DNA of 64,000 nt from the NCBI GenBank assembly GCA_947493335.1, contig CANLQO010000003.1, forward strand, positions 1 through 64,000. Reading direction: 5' to 3'. Within the stretch, counting starts at the first letter, position 1. Each line of letters begins with the position of its first letter. The translations under genes were made by a program, and so were the position numbers. This document shows positions 17,060 through 25,833 of this stretch, piece after piece. The DNA is from an uncultured Paracoccaceae bacterium (GTDB lineage: Bacteria; Pseudomonadota; Alphaproteobacteria; Rhodobacterales; Rhodobacteraceae). Under the pieces are notes generated by a model, which saw only the letters and a list, made by a program, of their open reading frames with translations, searched no databases and was not told the DNA's origin.

Positions 17060-17932
17060 ATGACATATGAACTTTTTATCGGGGACCGGACGTTTTCCAG
17101 CTGGTCCATGCGCGGCTGGCTGATGCTGGAATGCTTTGGCCTGCCATTCAAATCCGAGCTTATCGGCCTTTATGCAGGGACCTATCGCGATGAACTGGCC
17201 GCCCTTGCCCCGGCCCGCACGGTTCCTGCGATGCGCTGCCCGCACGGTGGAATTCTGACCGACAGCCTCGCTATGGCAGAGACTTTGGCAGAGGCGCATC
17301 CGGACATCGCCTTTTACCCCGCCGACCCAAAAGCGCGCGCCTTGGCACGGTCGATGACTTGCGAAATGCACAGTGGTTACAGCGCCTTGCGCGATGCGTG
17401 CCCGCAAATGCTCGCCCATAGCTGGGGCGGGTATGTCCCAAACAAATCTGTCGTGTCGGATCTTGAGCGGATTGAAGAGCTGTGGTCGCTCGCAAGATCA
17501 AGCTACGGTCAGGATGGGCCGTGGCTATTTGGATCATATACCTTGGCCGATGCGTTCTTTGCACCTGTGGCTGGTCGCATCGCGACCTATGGGCTCCCCG
17601 TTGGCAAGGTTGCGCAGGACTATGTTGCGGCCCATCTGGCACATCTGCCGTTCCGCCAATGGCGGGCCATGGGCCTGACCCAAAGCTATGATCCGATGCC
17701 CTATCGCGAGGATTTGCCGGAAAGGCCGTGGCCTGGGCCAGCCCCGCTTGCGGCCCGCGTCACAGCTTCCGGAACGGCAGAAAACGACACCTGCCCCTAT
17801 TCAGGTGATCCCGTCACCCATTTGGCCGATATCGCGGGCCGAAACTTTGGCTTCTGCAATGCGTTCTGCCGCGACAAGACCGTCGCAGACCCCGCCGCTT
17901 GGCCGAAATTCATGGCACTTCTCCGGCATTAA
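17060..17932 (+). CDS. Glutathione S-transferase with C-terminal TRASH/YHS-like metal-binding tail
   Basis: Residues 1-80 are a thioredoxin-fold GST domain (FIGDRTFSSWSMRGWLML, with Ser/Trp at the glutathione site; VPAMRCPHGG, then the ILTDSLAMAE segment that binds the gamma-Glu moiety). An all-helical GST domain runs to about residue 220. Unusually, residues about 243-280 add a cysteine cluster with spacing Cys-x20-Cys-x3-Cys (CPYSG...FCNAFCRDKTV), which fits the TRASH/YHS metal-binding pattern Cys-x19-22-Cys-x3-Cys. Ordinary GSTs are about 200-220 aa; this one is 290. It ends 51 bp before comM in the same direction. Substrate unknown. Confidence 0.82.
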   Translation: MTYELFIGDRTFSSWSMRGWLMLECFGLPFKSELIGLYAGTYRDELAALAPARTVPAMRCPHGGILTDSLAMAETLAEAHPDIAFYPADPKARALARSMTCEMHSGYSALRDACPQMLAHSWGGYVPNKSVVSDLERIEELWSLARSSYGQDGPWLFGSYTLADAFFAPVAGRIATYGLPVGKVAQDYVAAHLAHLPFRQWRAMGLTQSYDPMPYREDLPERPWPGPAPLAARVTASGTAENDTCPYSGDPVTHLADIAGRNFGFCNAFCRDKTVADPAAWPKFMALLRH

Positions 17933-17944
17933 CGAATCCTAAAC
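17929..17944 (+). promoter_or_regulatory. CtrA-like box upstream of comM
   Basis: TTAA-CGAATCC-TAAAC differs from the CtrA consensus TTAA-N7-TTAAC by one base. It overlaps the stop codon of the GST gene and lies 40 bp before the comM ATG. CtrA control of competence genes is established in Rhodobacteraceae (for example Rhodobacter capsulatus). Binding here is inference. Confidence 0.4.
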
Positions 17945-17983
17945 CAAAGCCCCTCTAGCGTTAACCAAAAGGGGAAATGGTAC

Positions 17984-19498
17984 ATGTCTGTGGTGGCTTA
18001 CACCGTCGCATTTGACGGGATTGACGCGCGTCTGGTTGAGGTGCAATGCGCTGTCGCCCCCGGTCTGCCAGCATTCGCCATTGTCGGACTGCCCGATAAA
18101 GCGGTGTCAGAGGCACGTGAACGCGTGCGCGCGGCCTTGGGCGCAATGGCCATCGCGCTGCCATCAAAGCGTATCACCATCAACCTGTCCCCCGCAGATA
18201 TGCCAAAGGAGGGGTCGCATTTCGACCTGCCGATTGCACTGGCGGTCTTGGCCGCACTCGACATCATTCCGCGCGAGGCGGTGGCAGGCACCGTTGCACT
18301 GGGTGAGCTTTCGCTGGATGGCGCTTTGGTGCCGGTTGTGGGCGCCCTGCCTGCGGCGATGGCCGCCAGTGTCGATGACCGCACGCTGATGTGCCCTGCC
18401 GCCTGCGGGGCAGAGGCCGCCTGGGTCGACGCGGTGTCCGTGATCGCGCCGCGGTCGCTGGCGGAAGCCGTGCAGCACTTCAGCGGGCAAACGATCTTGC
18501 CCGCAGCCACGCCGGGCGAGGTTTCAGCGGCGTCCGGCGCACGCGATCTTGCCGAGGTGAAGGGGCAGGAACGTGCCAAACGCGCATTAGAGATCGCCGC
18601 GGCCGGGCGGCATCATCTTTTGATGGTTGGCTCTCCGGGCTCGGGAAAATCAATGCTGGCGGCGCGCATTCCGGGGATTATGCCGCCTCTGACCCCCGGT
18701 GAGGCGCTGGAAACCTCAATGATTCACTCGCTCGCGGGGCTCTTGGACGAAGGTGGGATCAGCCGGTCGCGCCCGTTTCGCGAGCCACATCACACCGCAT
18801 CAATGGCTGCAATTGTGGGCGGTGGGCGTGGTGCGAAGCCCGGCGAAATATCACTGGCGCACAATGGCGTGCTGTTCATGGACGAATTTCCAGAGTTTCC
18901 GCGCACAGTGCTTGAGACCCTGCGCCAGCCGATTGAAACCGGAGAGGTTGTCGTCGCCCGCGCCAACGCGCATGTCCGTTATCCCTGTCGCTTCATGTTG
19001 GTCGCGGCCGCAAACCCCTGTAAATGCGGGTATCTGGCGGACCCGGCACGGGCCTGCGCACGCGTCCCGATTTGTGGAGAGGATTATCTGGGACGCATAT
19101 CGGGGCCGCTGATGGACCGTTTCGACTTGCGGGTTGAGGTGCCACCGGTGGCATTCACCGACCTTGATTTGCCCGAATGCGCGGACCGTTCCGAACACGT
19201 GGCCACCCGTGTTGCCGCCGCGCGACAGATTCAGGCCGCGCGCTTTGCCGACCATCGCGGAATGCAGGTCAATGCGGATGCGCAAGGTGCAGTTCTGGAT
19301 GAAATCGCGGCTCCCGATGCTGAAGGGCGCGACCTTCTGACCCGCGTGGCAGAACGCTTTGGCCTTTCCGCGCGTGGTTATCACCGGGTGTTGCGGGTCG
19401 CGCGCACGATTGCCGATCTTGATGCGTCAATCAGTGTCCGGCATCCCCACGTGGCCGAGGCGGTCAGCTACCGCCTTGCCATGTCCAAAGAGGTCTAG
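17984..19498 (+). CDS. comM: YifB/ComM family AAA+ ATPase (magnesium chelatase-like)
   Basis: A 504-aa ring-forming ATPase. The N-terminal Lon-protease-like ChlI domain ([42 protein letters not shown]) is followed by the AAA+ core with Walker [16 protein letters not shown] near residue 215 and Walker [12 protein letters not shown] near residue 300; PCKCGYL contains the family zinc-like Cys pair. In naturally competent bacteria ComM is a bidirectional helicase that promotes branch migration during integration of incoming DNA. In Rhodobacteraceae it belongs to the recipient side of gene transfer. The 3' end overlaps convergent gshB by 4 bp. Confidence 0.9.
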   Translation: MSVVAYTVAFDGIDARLVEVQCAVAPGLPAFAIVGLPDKAVSEARERVRAALGAMAIALPSKRITINLSPADMPKEGSHFDLPIALAVLAALDIIPREAVAGTVALGELSLDGALVPVVGALPAAMAASVDDRTLMCPAACGAEAAWVDAVSVIAPRSLAEAVQHFSGQTILPAATPGEVSAASGARDLAEVKGQERAKRALEIAAAGRHHLLMVGSPGSGKSMLAARIPGIMPPLTPGEALETSMIHSLAGLLDEGGISRSRPFREPHHTASMAAIVGGGRGAKPGEISLAHNGVLFMDEFPEFPRTVLETLRQPIETGEVVVARANAHVRYPCRFMLVAAANPCKCGYLADPARACARVPICGEDYLGRISGPLMDRFDLRVEVPPVAFTDLDLPECADRSEHVATRVAAARQIQAARFADHRGMQVNADAQGAVLDEIAAPDAEGRDLLTRVAERFGLSARGYHRVLRVARTIADLDASISVRHPHVAEAVSYRLAMSKEV

Positions 19499-20436
19499 GC
19501 GCGGCGCCGTTCGATCGCTTCCCAGATTTTTTCAGCCACGTTGGTGCCGTCAAACCGCTCAAGCTCCTGAATGCCGGTTGGGGAGGTTACGTTGATCTCG
19601 GTCAGCCAGTCACCGATGACGTCGATGCCGACGAAAATCTGACCCTTTTCGCGCAAAAGCGGCCCGATGTGGGCGCATATTTCACGGTCCCGGTCGGTCA
19701 GTTCCACCTTTTCCGGACGCCCCCCGACGTGCATGTTTGAACGGGTTTCTCCCTTGGCCGGAACACGGTTGATCGCACCGACGGGTTCCCCATCCACCAG
19801 GATCACGCGCTTATCGCCTTTGCTGACGGCAGGAAGAAACTTCTGCATAATCAATGGCTCGCGGTTGATCCCGGAGAAGAGTTCGTGCAGCGAGGCGAGA
19901 TTGCTGTCAGCATGATGCAACTTGAAAACACCTGCGCCGCCATTGCCGTAAAGCGGCTTGAGGATCACATCGCCATGGGCCTCGCGGAAGCTGCGCAATG
20001 TCTCAAGATCGCGGGCAATCATCGTGGGCGGGGTCAAATCCGGGAACTGCAGCACCAGCAGCTTCTCGGGATAATTGCGAACCCAAAAAGGGTCGTTCAC
20101 GACCAATGTGTCAGGGTGGATCATGTCCAGCAAATGGGTCGTCGTGATGTAACCCATGTCAAACGGTGGGTCCTGACGCAGCCAGACCACATCAAAACTG
20201 GCCAGATCGACCTCTTGCTGCGTGCCCAGCGCAAAATGGTCGCCGCGCACCCGTTTCACAGTCAATGGCCAACCACGTGCCGTCACACGCCCCTCGCGAT
20301 AGGCGAGCTGATCGGGGGTGTAGTAAAACAAGTCGTGCCCGCGCGCCTGCGCCTCTTCAGCGATGCGGAACGTGCTGTCGGCATCGATATCAATCGGACT
20401 GATGGGATCCATCTGAATGGCAATTTTCAATGTCAT
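19495..20436 (-). CDS. gshB: Glutathione synthetase
   Basis: ATP-grasp ligase of 313 aa that joins gamma-glutamylcysteine and glycine. It begins with the family strand [20 protein letters not shown]. It shows [20 protein letters not shown], which binds gamma-Glu-Cys; the ATP-grasp loop [16 protein letters not shown]; and the metal site [20 protein letters not shown] near the C terminus. Full length. It stands after yraN and rsmI in the usual rsmI - yraN - gshB order of alphaproteobacteria, with 68 bp between yraN and gshB. Confidence 0.96.
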   Translation of the reverse strand: MTLKIAIQMDPISPIDIDADSTFRIAEEAQARGHDLFYYTPDQLAYREGRVTARGWPLTVKRVRGDHFALGTQQEVDLASFDVVWLRQDPPFDMGYITTTHLLDMIHPDTLVVNDPFWVRNYPEKLLVLQFPDLTPPTMIARDLETLRSFREAHGDVILKPLYGNGGAGVFKLHHADSNLASLHELFSGINREPLIMQKFLPAVSKGDKRVILVDGEPVGAINRVPAKGETRSNMHVGGRPEKVELTDRDREICAHIGPLLREKGQIFVGIDVIGDWLTEINVTSPTGIQELERFDGTNVAEKIWEAIERRRA

Positions 20437-20504
20437 GGGTGACCTCGGGACGGCGAAACTTCCGTCCTACATGGGGCAAGGTCTGCGCGAGTGCAATGGT
20501 CGAA

Positions 20505-20867
20505 CTAGGCGTCCATAAAAGCGTTCTCGACGATTTGAACCGCCCCTGTCCTATCGACAAGTGCCACATCAAATCGCACTTCGGTCAATTGGCCCTTTGG
20601 TTCCCCGGCAATATATTCCGATGCCGCACCATATATCCGATCCATTTGCCGCCGCGACAGCCGCGTGGCGGCTTGGGCAAAGCTTTTGCTTTTCTTCACC
20701 TCGACAAAAACGATGCAATCACCTTCGCGCACGATCAGGTCTACTTCGCCTGCCTTTCCCCGCCACCGGCGCTTGAGCTCTGGCCTGCCGCGCCGGGCAT
20801 AGTCGGACGCGACGATATCTTCGGCGGCAGCGCCTGCGTAGTAACTTGTGCAACCACTCAACTTCAC
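20505..20867 (-). CDS. YraN family protein (UPF0102), nuclease-fold
   Basis: A 120-aa member of the YraN/UPF0102 family. It has a PD-(D/E)XK-like nuclease core: GRPELKRRWRGKAGEVDLIV gives the E and D, and CIVFVEVKKSKSFAQA gives the ExK motif. The biological role of the family is unresolved; a Holliday-junction resolvase-like fold has been proposed. It overlaps rsmI by 4 bp on the same strand, which is a conserved neighbourhood. Confidence 0.88.
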   Translation of the reverse strand: MKLSGCTSYYAGAAAEDIVASDYARRGRPELKRRWRGKAGEVDLIVREGDCIVFVEVKKSKSFAQAATRLSRRQMDRIYGAASEYIAGEPKGQLTEVRFDVALVDRTGAVQIVENAFMDA

Positions 20868-21718
20868 GTCTCCAATGTCAGGGCAAGTTGATAGACCTGC
20901 CTGCGGGGTAAGCCCAGCGCACCCGCCACTGTGGTCGCGGCATCCTTGATACGCATGGTTTTCATCGCCTCCTGCAGCGCCTGCGCGATCATCGCATCGT
21001 CCACTTCTTCCGCGCCGGCCCGTCCGACCAGCACGACAATTTCACCTTTGACCGTCCGCCCGGAAAAAGCGTCGGACAGTTCCGCCAGCGACCCGCGTGA
21101 CACGTCCTCGAACCGTTTGGTCAACTCGCGACACACAACCGCATCACGCGCGTCGCCCAGAACTTCGCGCAAACTCAATAACAATCCATGAACGCGTTTC
21201 GGGCTTTCATAAAACACAAGCGTGAACGGCACATCGCGCAATGCTGCGATCTCGGTCTCTCGTTGTGTCTTTCCGGCAGGCAGGAACCCCACAAAGGCAA
21301 AGCGATCCGTTGGAAGACCTGCGACGGTCAGGGCGGCGATCACTGCGGACGGCCCCGGTGCGGTTGTGACCGGCAGGTCCTTTGCCGCCACAGCACGGCC
21401 CAGTTCAAACCCTGGATCAGCGATCAATGGCGTGCCCGCCTCTGACACATAAGCCACCGACTTGCCTGATGCGATTTCAGCCACCAGCCGCGTCACAGCC
21501 CCGTCGCCTGAATGATCGTGGAACGCAACCAGCGGCCGCCCATTCAGCGCAACACCATGAATATCCATCAGTTTGCGGGCTGTTCGCGTATCCTCGGCGG
21601 CGATCACATCAGCACTCGCCAACACATCCAGCGCCCGCAACGTAATGTCGCGTGCAGACCCAATCGGGGTTGCCACAAGGTAAAGACCCGCCGACAGGGG
21701 TGTCGCTTTGAAATTCAT
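20864..21718 (-). CDS. rsmI: 16S rRNA (cytidine(1402)-2'-O)-methyltransferase
   Basis: Tetrapyrrole-methylase fold enzyme of 284 aa that 2'-O-methylates C1402 in the ribosomal P site. Family motifs are LYLVATPIGSARDITLRAL at the N terminus, AAEDTRTARKLMDIHG, VAYVSEAGTPLIADPGFEL, the SAM-binding TTAPGPSAVIAALTVAGLP, and VVCRELTKRFEDVSRGSLAEL. The C-terminal helices with a GLPRRQVYQLAL end are also present. It is divergent from lpoA with about 64 bp between. Confidence 0.95.
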   Translation of the reverse strand: MNFKATPLSAGLYLVATPIGSARDITLRALDVLASADVIAAEDTRTARKLMDIHGVALNGRPLVAFHDHSGDGAVTRLVAEIASGKSVAYVSEAGTPLIADPGFELGRAVAAKDLPVTTAPGPSAVIAALTVAGLPTDRFAFVGFLPAGKTQRETEIAALRDVPFTLVFYESPKRVHGLLLSLREVLGDARDAVVCRELTKRFEDVSRGSLAELSDAFSGRTVKGEIVVLVGRAGAEEVDDAMIAQALQEAMKTMRIKDAATTVAGALGLPRRQVYQLALTLET

Positions 21719-21782
21719 CCCTAGACCCTTCTGCCCCCGGCACTATGATGGCCTGCAAGAATGCACCAAAGGAAGCCTGCCC

Positions 21783-22970
21783 ATGTTTGCCGTTTTGTCC
21801 CGCCCCCGCAAGCGCTCTGCCTTGCTGATGGCTTTGATGTCCTTTTTGTGGGTTTCCGCCTGCGCCACAACCGGAATTGTCGCACCCGGTGCCAATACCG
21901 GGCAACGCATTGACACCAGCGCCCCGGTTCAGGTGGCCCTCTTGGTGCCCGGCGGATCGGCCGCGGGCAGTGACCAGTTCCTTGCCGCTAACCTTGAAAA
22001 CGCAGCGCGGCTGGCCATCTCGGACCTGAACGGGGTCGAAATTGATCTGCGCGTCTACAATACCGGCAGTGACCCTGTGCAGGCCGCCAGTGTCGCGACG
22101 CAGGCGGCCAATGACGGTGCCAAAATCCTGCTGGGGCCGTTGTTTGCGGAATCGGCCAATGCCGCAGGCGTTGCCGTTGCGTCGCGCAACATCAACGTGC
22201 TTGCTTTCTCCAACAACCCCACGATCGCGGGCGGCAACGTCTTTGTTCTGGGCGCGACCTTTGACAATACCGCCAACCGGCTGGTGCAATATGCCGCCCG
22301 TCAGGGCACGACCCGCTTTGCGGTTGTCCACGGCGACGATCTGGGTGGTCAGGTTGGCCGCGACGCGATCACGCGGGCTGTGCGTAGCAATGGCGCACAA
22401 GTCGCCACGGTGCAAAGCTATCCGCTATCGCAGCAGGGCATTCTGGAATCCACCGGTCGCATCGCCGGAGCAATCAAGAGCGGCGGTGCTGACGCGGTCT
22501 TTCTGACAGGCGGCGTCAACGCCGATCTGCCGATCCTCGCCACCGCGCTGCCAGAGGCGGGCGTCAACCCCGCCGATACCCAGTTCATCGGCTTGCAGCG
22601 CTGGAACGCAGTCCCACAGGCCCTGTCACTGCCCGGCCTGCAAGGCGGCCTGTTTGCGCTGCCCGACCGGGCCATGACGGCCAATTTTGAAGCGCGCTAT
22701 GCCTCTGTCTACGGCGATGCGCCGCACCCGCTGGCAGGCCTTGCCTATGACGGGATCGCAGCGATCGGAGCGCTTGTCTCGCGCGGGAATGCCAATGCAC
22801 TCACCAAAAACGCACTGACCACGCCGCAGGGCTTTCAGGGGACAAACGGCATCTTCCGCCTGATGCCCAATGGCCTTAATCAGCGCGGTCTGGCTGTCGC
22901 CACCATTCGTAACAATCAGGTTGTTGTCCTTGAACCAGCCCCCCGCAGCTTTGGCGGCGCCGGCTTCTAG
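21783..22970 (+). CDS. LpoA-like penicillin-binding protein activator (lipoprotein)
   Basis: The ATG at 21783, behind an AAAGGAAG ribosome binding site, gives a lipoprotein signal with lipobox V-S-A-C at residues about 24-27. The mature chain is a periplasmic type 1 binding-protein fold (VQVALLVPGGSAAGS, AKILLGPLFAESANAAGVA, FAVVHGDDLGGQVGRDAI, ADAVFLTGGVNADLPILATAL), the COG3107 family. The E. coli member LpoA activates PBP1A from the outer membrane. The alphaproteobacterial form lacks the TPR domain of LpoA, so the activator role is by homology only. The gene precedes glnD and may overlap its start. Confidence 0.82.
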   Translation: MFAVLSRPRKRSALLMALMSFLWVSACATTGIVAPGANTGQRIDTSAPVQVALLVPGGSAAGSDQFLAANLENAARLAISDLNGVEIDLRVYNTGSDPVQAASVATQAANDGAKILLGPLFAESANAAGVAVASRNINVLAFSNNPTIAGGNVFVLGATFDNTANRLVQYAARQGTTRFAVVHGDDLGGQVGRDAITRAVRSNGAQVATVQSYPLSQQGILESTGRIAGAIKSGGADAVFLTGGVNADLPILATALPEAGVNPADTQFIGLQRWNAVPQALSLPGLQGGLFALPDRAMTANFEARYASVYGDAPHPLAGLAYDGIAAIGALVSRGNANALTKNALTTPQGFQGTNGIFRLMPNGLNQRGLAVATIRNNQVVVLEPAPRSFGGAGF

Positions 22971-25749
22971 TCCGGCCCCTGACAAAGCCACAGCCCTCGC
23001 CGCGCCGGACGATCTGATCTGTCCGGCGCAGGCCGTTTTTGACCGTGCGGCGATCCGCGCAGAGATTGCGGCTGCCCTGGCCGATGCTGGCGACGGACGC
23101 GCGCTTCGTCAGGCCACAGTGAAAATACTGACAGCCGCGCAATTGGCCGGGCGCACCACAATCGCCAGCGCCTTTCAGGACAACCCGTTTCGGGCACGCC
23201 CCACGGTCCGGGCCTATAGCTGGCTGACGGATCAATTGGTCACGACGGTTCTGGACGTCGCCCGCGACCACCTGCATCCGCTGCCGAACCCCACCGAGGG
23301 CGAGCGGCTGAGCGTCATCGCTGTCGGCGGTTATGGCCGGGGTGAGATGGCCCCTTATTCGGACGTCGATCTGCTGTTTCTGACGCCTTACAAGATGACC
23401 CCCTGGGCCGAAAGCGTGATCGAAAGCAGCCTTTACATGCTGTGGGATCTCAAGCTGAAGGTGGGACACGCCAGCCGGACCGTCAAAGACTGCCTGCGGC
23501 TCGCCAAGGATGACTACACCATCCGCACTTCGCTGGTGGAACTGCGACACCTCACCGGAGATGCCGGACTGGCAGAAACGCTCGTGCAAAAGCTCCGCTC
23601 TGATCTCTTCAAGTCCACAAAAACCGAATTCATTGAGGCCAAACTGGCCGAGCGTGAGGCCCGCCATATCAAACAGGGTGGCCAGCGCTATATGGTCGAA
23701 CCCAACGTGAAAGAGGGCAAGGGCGGGCTGCGTGATCTGCAATCGCTCTACTGGATCGGCAAATACATTCACGGGGTCAGCGAGGCCTCTGAGTTGGTGG
23801 CGCACAAGGTCTTTAGCGAAGAGGAATACGAAACATTTCGCGCGGCCCATGAGTTTCTATGGGCGGTGCGATGCCATCTGCATCTGATTGCCAGCCGGGC
23901 CTCGGATCAGTTGACCTTTGATATGCAGGTCGCTGTGGCCGATGCGATGGGCTACGCCGACAGCGGCGGCCGGCGCGGGGTCGAACACTTTATGCAGGCC
24001 TACTTCCGCCACGCCACCAGCGTCGGTGACCTGACCCGCATCTTCCTGACGGCGCAGGAAAAGAACCAAAGCAAGGCCGAGCCGATGCTTTACCGCCTGC
24101 TCAACCGGCGGGCCAAGGTCGAAAAGCCCTACGCCATCAAGCAGAACCGGCTGACCGTCACTGCGCCCAAGACCTTTCTGGCCGATCCGCTGAACCTGTT
24201 GCGCATCTTCGAGGTGGCTTTGCGCACCGGTCTGCTGATCCACCCCGATGCGATGCGTTTGATTGCGGCGAACCTTGATCTGATCGATGAAGACATGCGC
24301 CGGTCGAAAGAAGCCAACAAGCTTTTCCTCGGACTATTGCTGAAACACGGCAACCCCGAACGCGCGCTTCGCCGGATGAATGAGCTGAATGTCCTTGGCA
24401 CCTTCATGCCCGAATTCGCGCCCGTCGTCGCGATGATGCAATTCAACATGTACCACCACTACACGGTGGACGAGCACATCATCCAATGCATCAGCCACCT
24501 TGCCCAGATTGAGCGCAAAGAGTTGATCGAGGAATTGCCCGTCGCCTCTGGCATTCTGGAACGCGGCGTGAACCGCAAGGTTATCTACGTGGCGCTTCTG
24601 CTGCATGACATCGGCAAGGGCCGGCCCGAGGATCACTCGGTTCTTGGCGCGCAGATCGCGCGCAAGGTTTGCCCGCGGCTGGGTTTGTCGAAAAAGGAAT
24701 GCGACACCGTCGAATGGCTGATCCGCTATCACTTGCTGATGTCGGATATGGCGCAAAAGCGCGACATCGCCGACCCGCGCACCGTGCGCGACTTTGCCAA
24801 GGCGGTAAAATCTGTTGAACGGCTTGATCTGCTGACCGTGCTGACGGTCTGCGACATTCGTGGCGTTGGCCCGGGCACGTGGAACAACTGGAAAGCCTCG
24901 CTTATCCGCGCACTCTATCGGCAGACCAAGACCGCCCTGAATGAGGGGTTGGAGGCGATCAATCGCGAAGAACGCGGCGCAGAGGCCAAAAAGAAGCTGC
25001 GCGCCGCCCTGCCCGATTGGGACGCCAAAGATTTGCGTCTGGAAACCGGTCGCCATTACCCGCCGTACTGGCAAGGCCTGCATGTGACCGCACATGTGGA
25101 TTTTGCCAATCTGCTGCGGGGGCTGGCAGAAGATGAAATCCGCCTCAAGCTCACCCCGGATGAAGACCGCGACGCCACCCGCGCCTGTTTTGCCATGCAT
25201 GACCATCCGGGGATCTTCAGTCGCATGTGTGGCGCCTTGGCGCTTGTCGGCGCCAATATTGTCGATGCCCGCACGTTCACCAGCCAGGACGGCTATGCTA
25301 CCGCCGCCTTCTGGATTCAGGACAATGAAGAGACACCGTTTGACCCCGCCCGCCTGCCCCGGCTTGAGGCGATGATCCAAAAAACCCTGCGCGGAGAGAT
25401 CGTGGCCGGTGAAGCCATGGTCGAACGTGACAAGCTGAAAAAGCGCGAACGCGCCTTTGTTGTGCCGACCTCGATCACCTTTGATAACGACGGGTCGGAA
25501 ATCTACACCATCATCGAAGTCGACACCCGCGACCGCCCCGGCCTTCTGCACGACCTGACACGCACCCTGTCACATGCGAATGTCTATATCGCCAGCGCGG
25601 TGATCGCGACCTATGGCGAACAGGTGGTCGACACCTTCTACGTCAAGGATATGTTCGGGCTGAAATTCCACTCCAAATCAAAACAGGCGGGGCTGGAGGC
25701 GAAGCTGCGCAAAGCCATTGCCGACGGGGTGGAACGGGCCACAACCTGA
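22870..25749 (+). CDS. glnD: Bifunctional [protein-PII] uridylyltransferase / uridylyl-removing enzyme
   Basis: Nitrogen sensor of 959 aa that modifies PII according to glutamine level. The nucleotidyltransferase motif GGYGRGEMAPYSDVDLLF sits near residue 155. The HD phosphohydrolase motif LLLHDIGKGRPEDHS is near residue 578, and two ACT domains occupy the C-terminal 200 residues (FAMHDHPGIFSRMCGALALV and EVDTRDRPGLLHDLTRTLSH), which bind glutamine. The start is uncertain: the ATG at 22870 overlaps lpoA by 101 bp, and a TTG at 22930 would shorten the protein by 20 residues. The first 40 residues are Ala/Pro-rich. Confidence 0.95.
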   Translation: MALISAVWLSPPFVTIRLLSLNQPPAALAAPASSPAPDKATALAAPDDLICPAQAVFDRAAIRAEIAAALADAGDGRALRQATVKILTAAQLAGRTTIASAFQDNPFRARPTVRAYSWLTDQLVTTVLDVARDHLHPLPNPTEGERLSVIAVGGYGRGEMAPYSDVDLLFLTPYKMTPWAESVIESSLYMLWDLKLKVGHASRTVKDCLRLAKDDYTIRTSLVELRHLTGDAGLAETLVQKLRSDLFKSTKTEFIEAKLAEREARHIKQGGQRYMVEPNVKEGKGGLRDLQSLYWIGKYIHGVSEASELVAHKVFSEEEYETFRAAHEFLWAVRCHLHLIASRASDQLTFDMQVAVADAMGYADSGGRRGVEHFMQAYFRHATSVGDLTRIFLTAQEKNQSKAEPMLYRLLNRRAKVEKPYAIKQNRLTVTAPKTFLADPLNLLRIFEVALRTGLLIHPDAMRLIAANLDLIDEDMRRSKEANKLFLGLLLKHGNPERALRRMNELNVLGTFMPEFAPVVAMMQFNMYHHYTVDEHIIQCISHLAQIERKELIEELPVASGILERGVNRKVIYVALLLHDIGKGRPEDHSVLGAQIARKVCPRLGLSKKECDTVEWLIRYHLLMSDMAQKRDIADPRTVRDFAKAVKSVERLDLLTVLTVCDIRGVGPGTWNNWKASLIRALYRQTKTALNEGLEAINREERGAEAKKKLRAALPDWDAKDLRLETGRHYPPYWQGLHVTAHVDFANLLRGLAEDEIRLKLTPDEDRDATRACFAMHDHPGIFSRMCGALALVGANIVDARTFTSQDGYATAAFWIQDNEETPFDPARLPRLEAMIQKTLRGEIVAGEAMVERDKLKKRERAFVVPTSITFDNDGSEIYTIIEVDTRDRPGLLHDLTRTLSHANVYIASAVIATYGEQVVDTFYVKDMFGLKFHSKSKQAGLEAKLRKAIADGVERATT

Positions 25750-25833
25750 GCCAACGGCACCACGTGGTTTCTGCACCAATCCTGCACGAGCGCCCACTTG
25801 CTTTTGCACGCCCTTTCTGAGCATGACTTGCCC

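Noticed and set aside
24334-25551. A 405-codon minus-strand frame inside glnD
   Set aside because: Antisense shadow of a fully conserved gene; GC-rich codons make long reverse frames common here.
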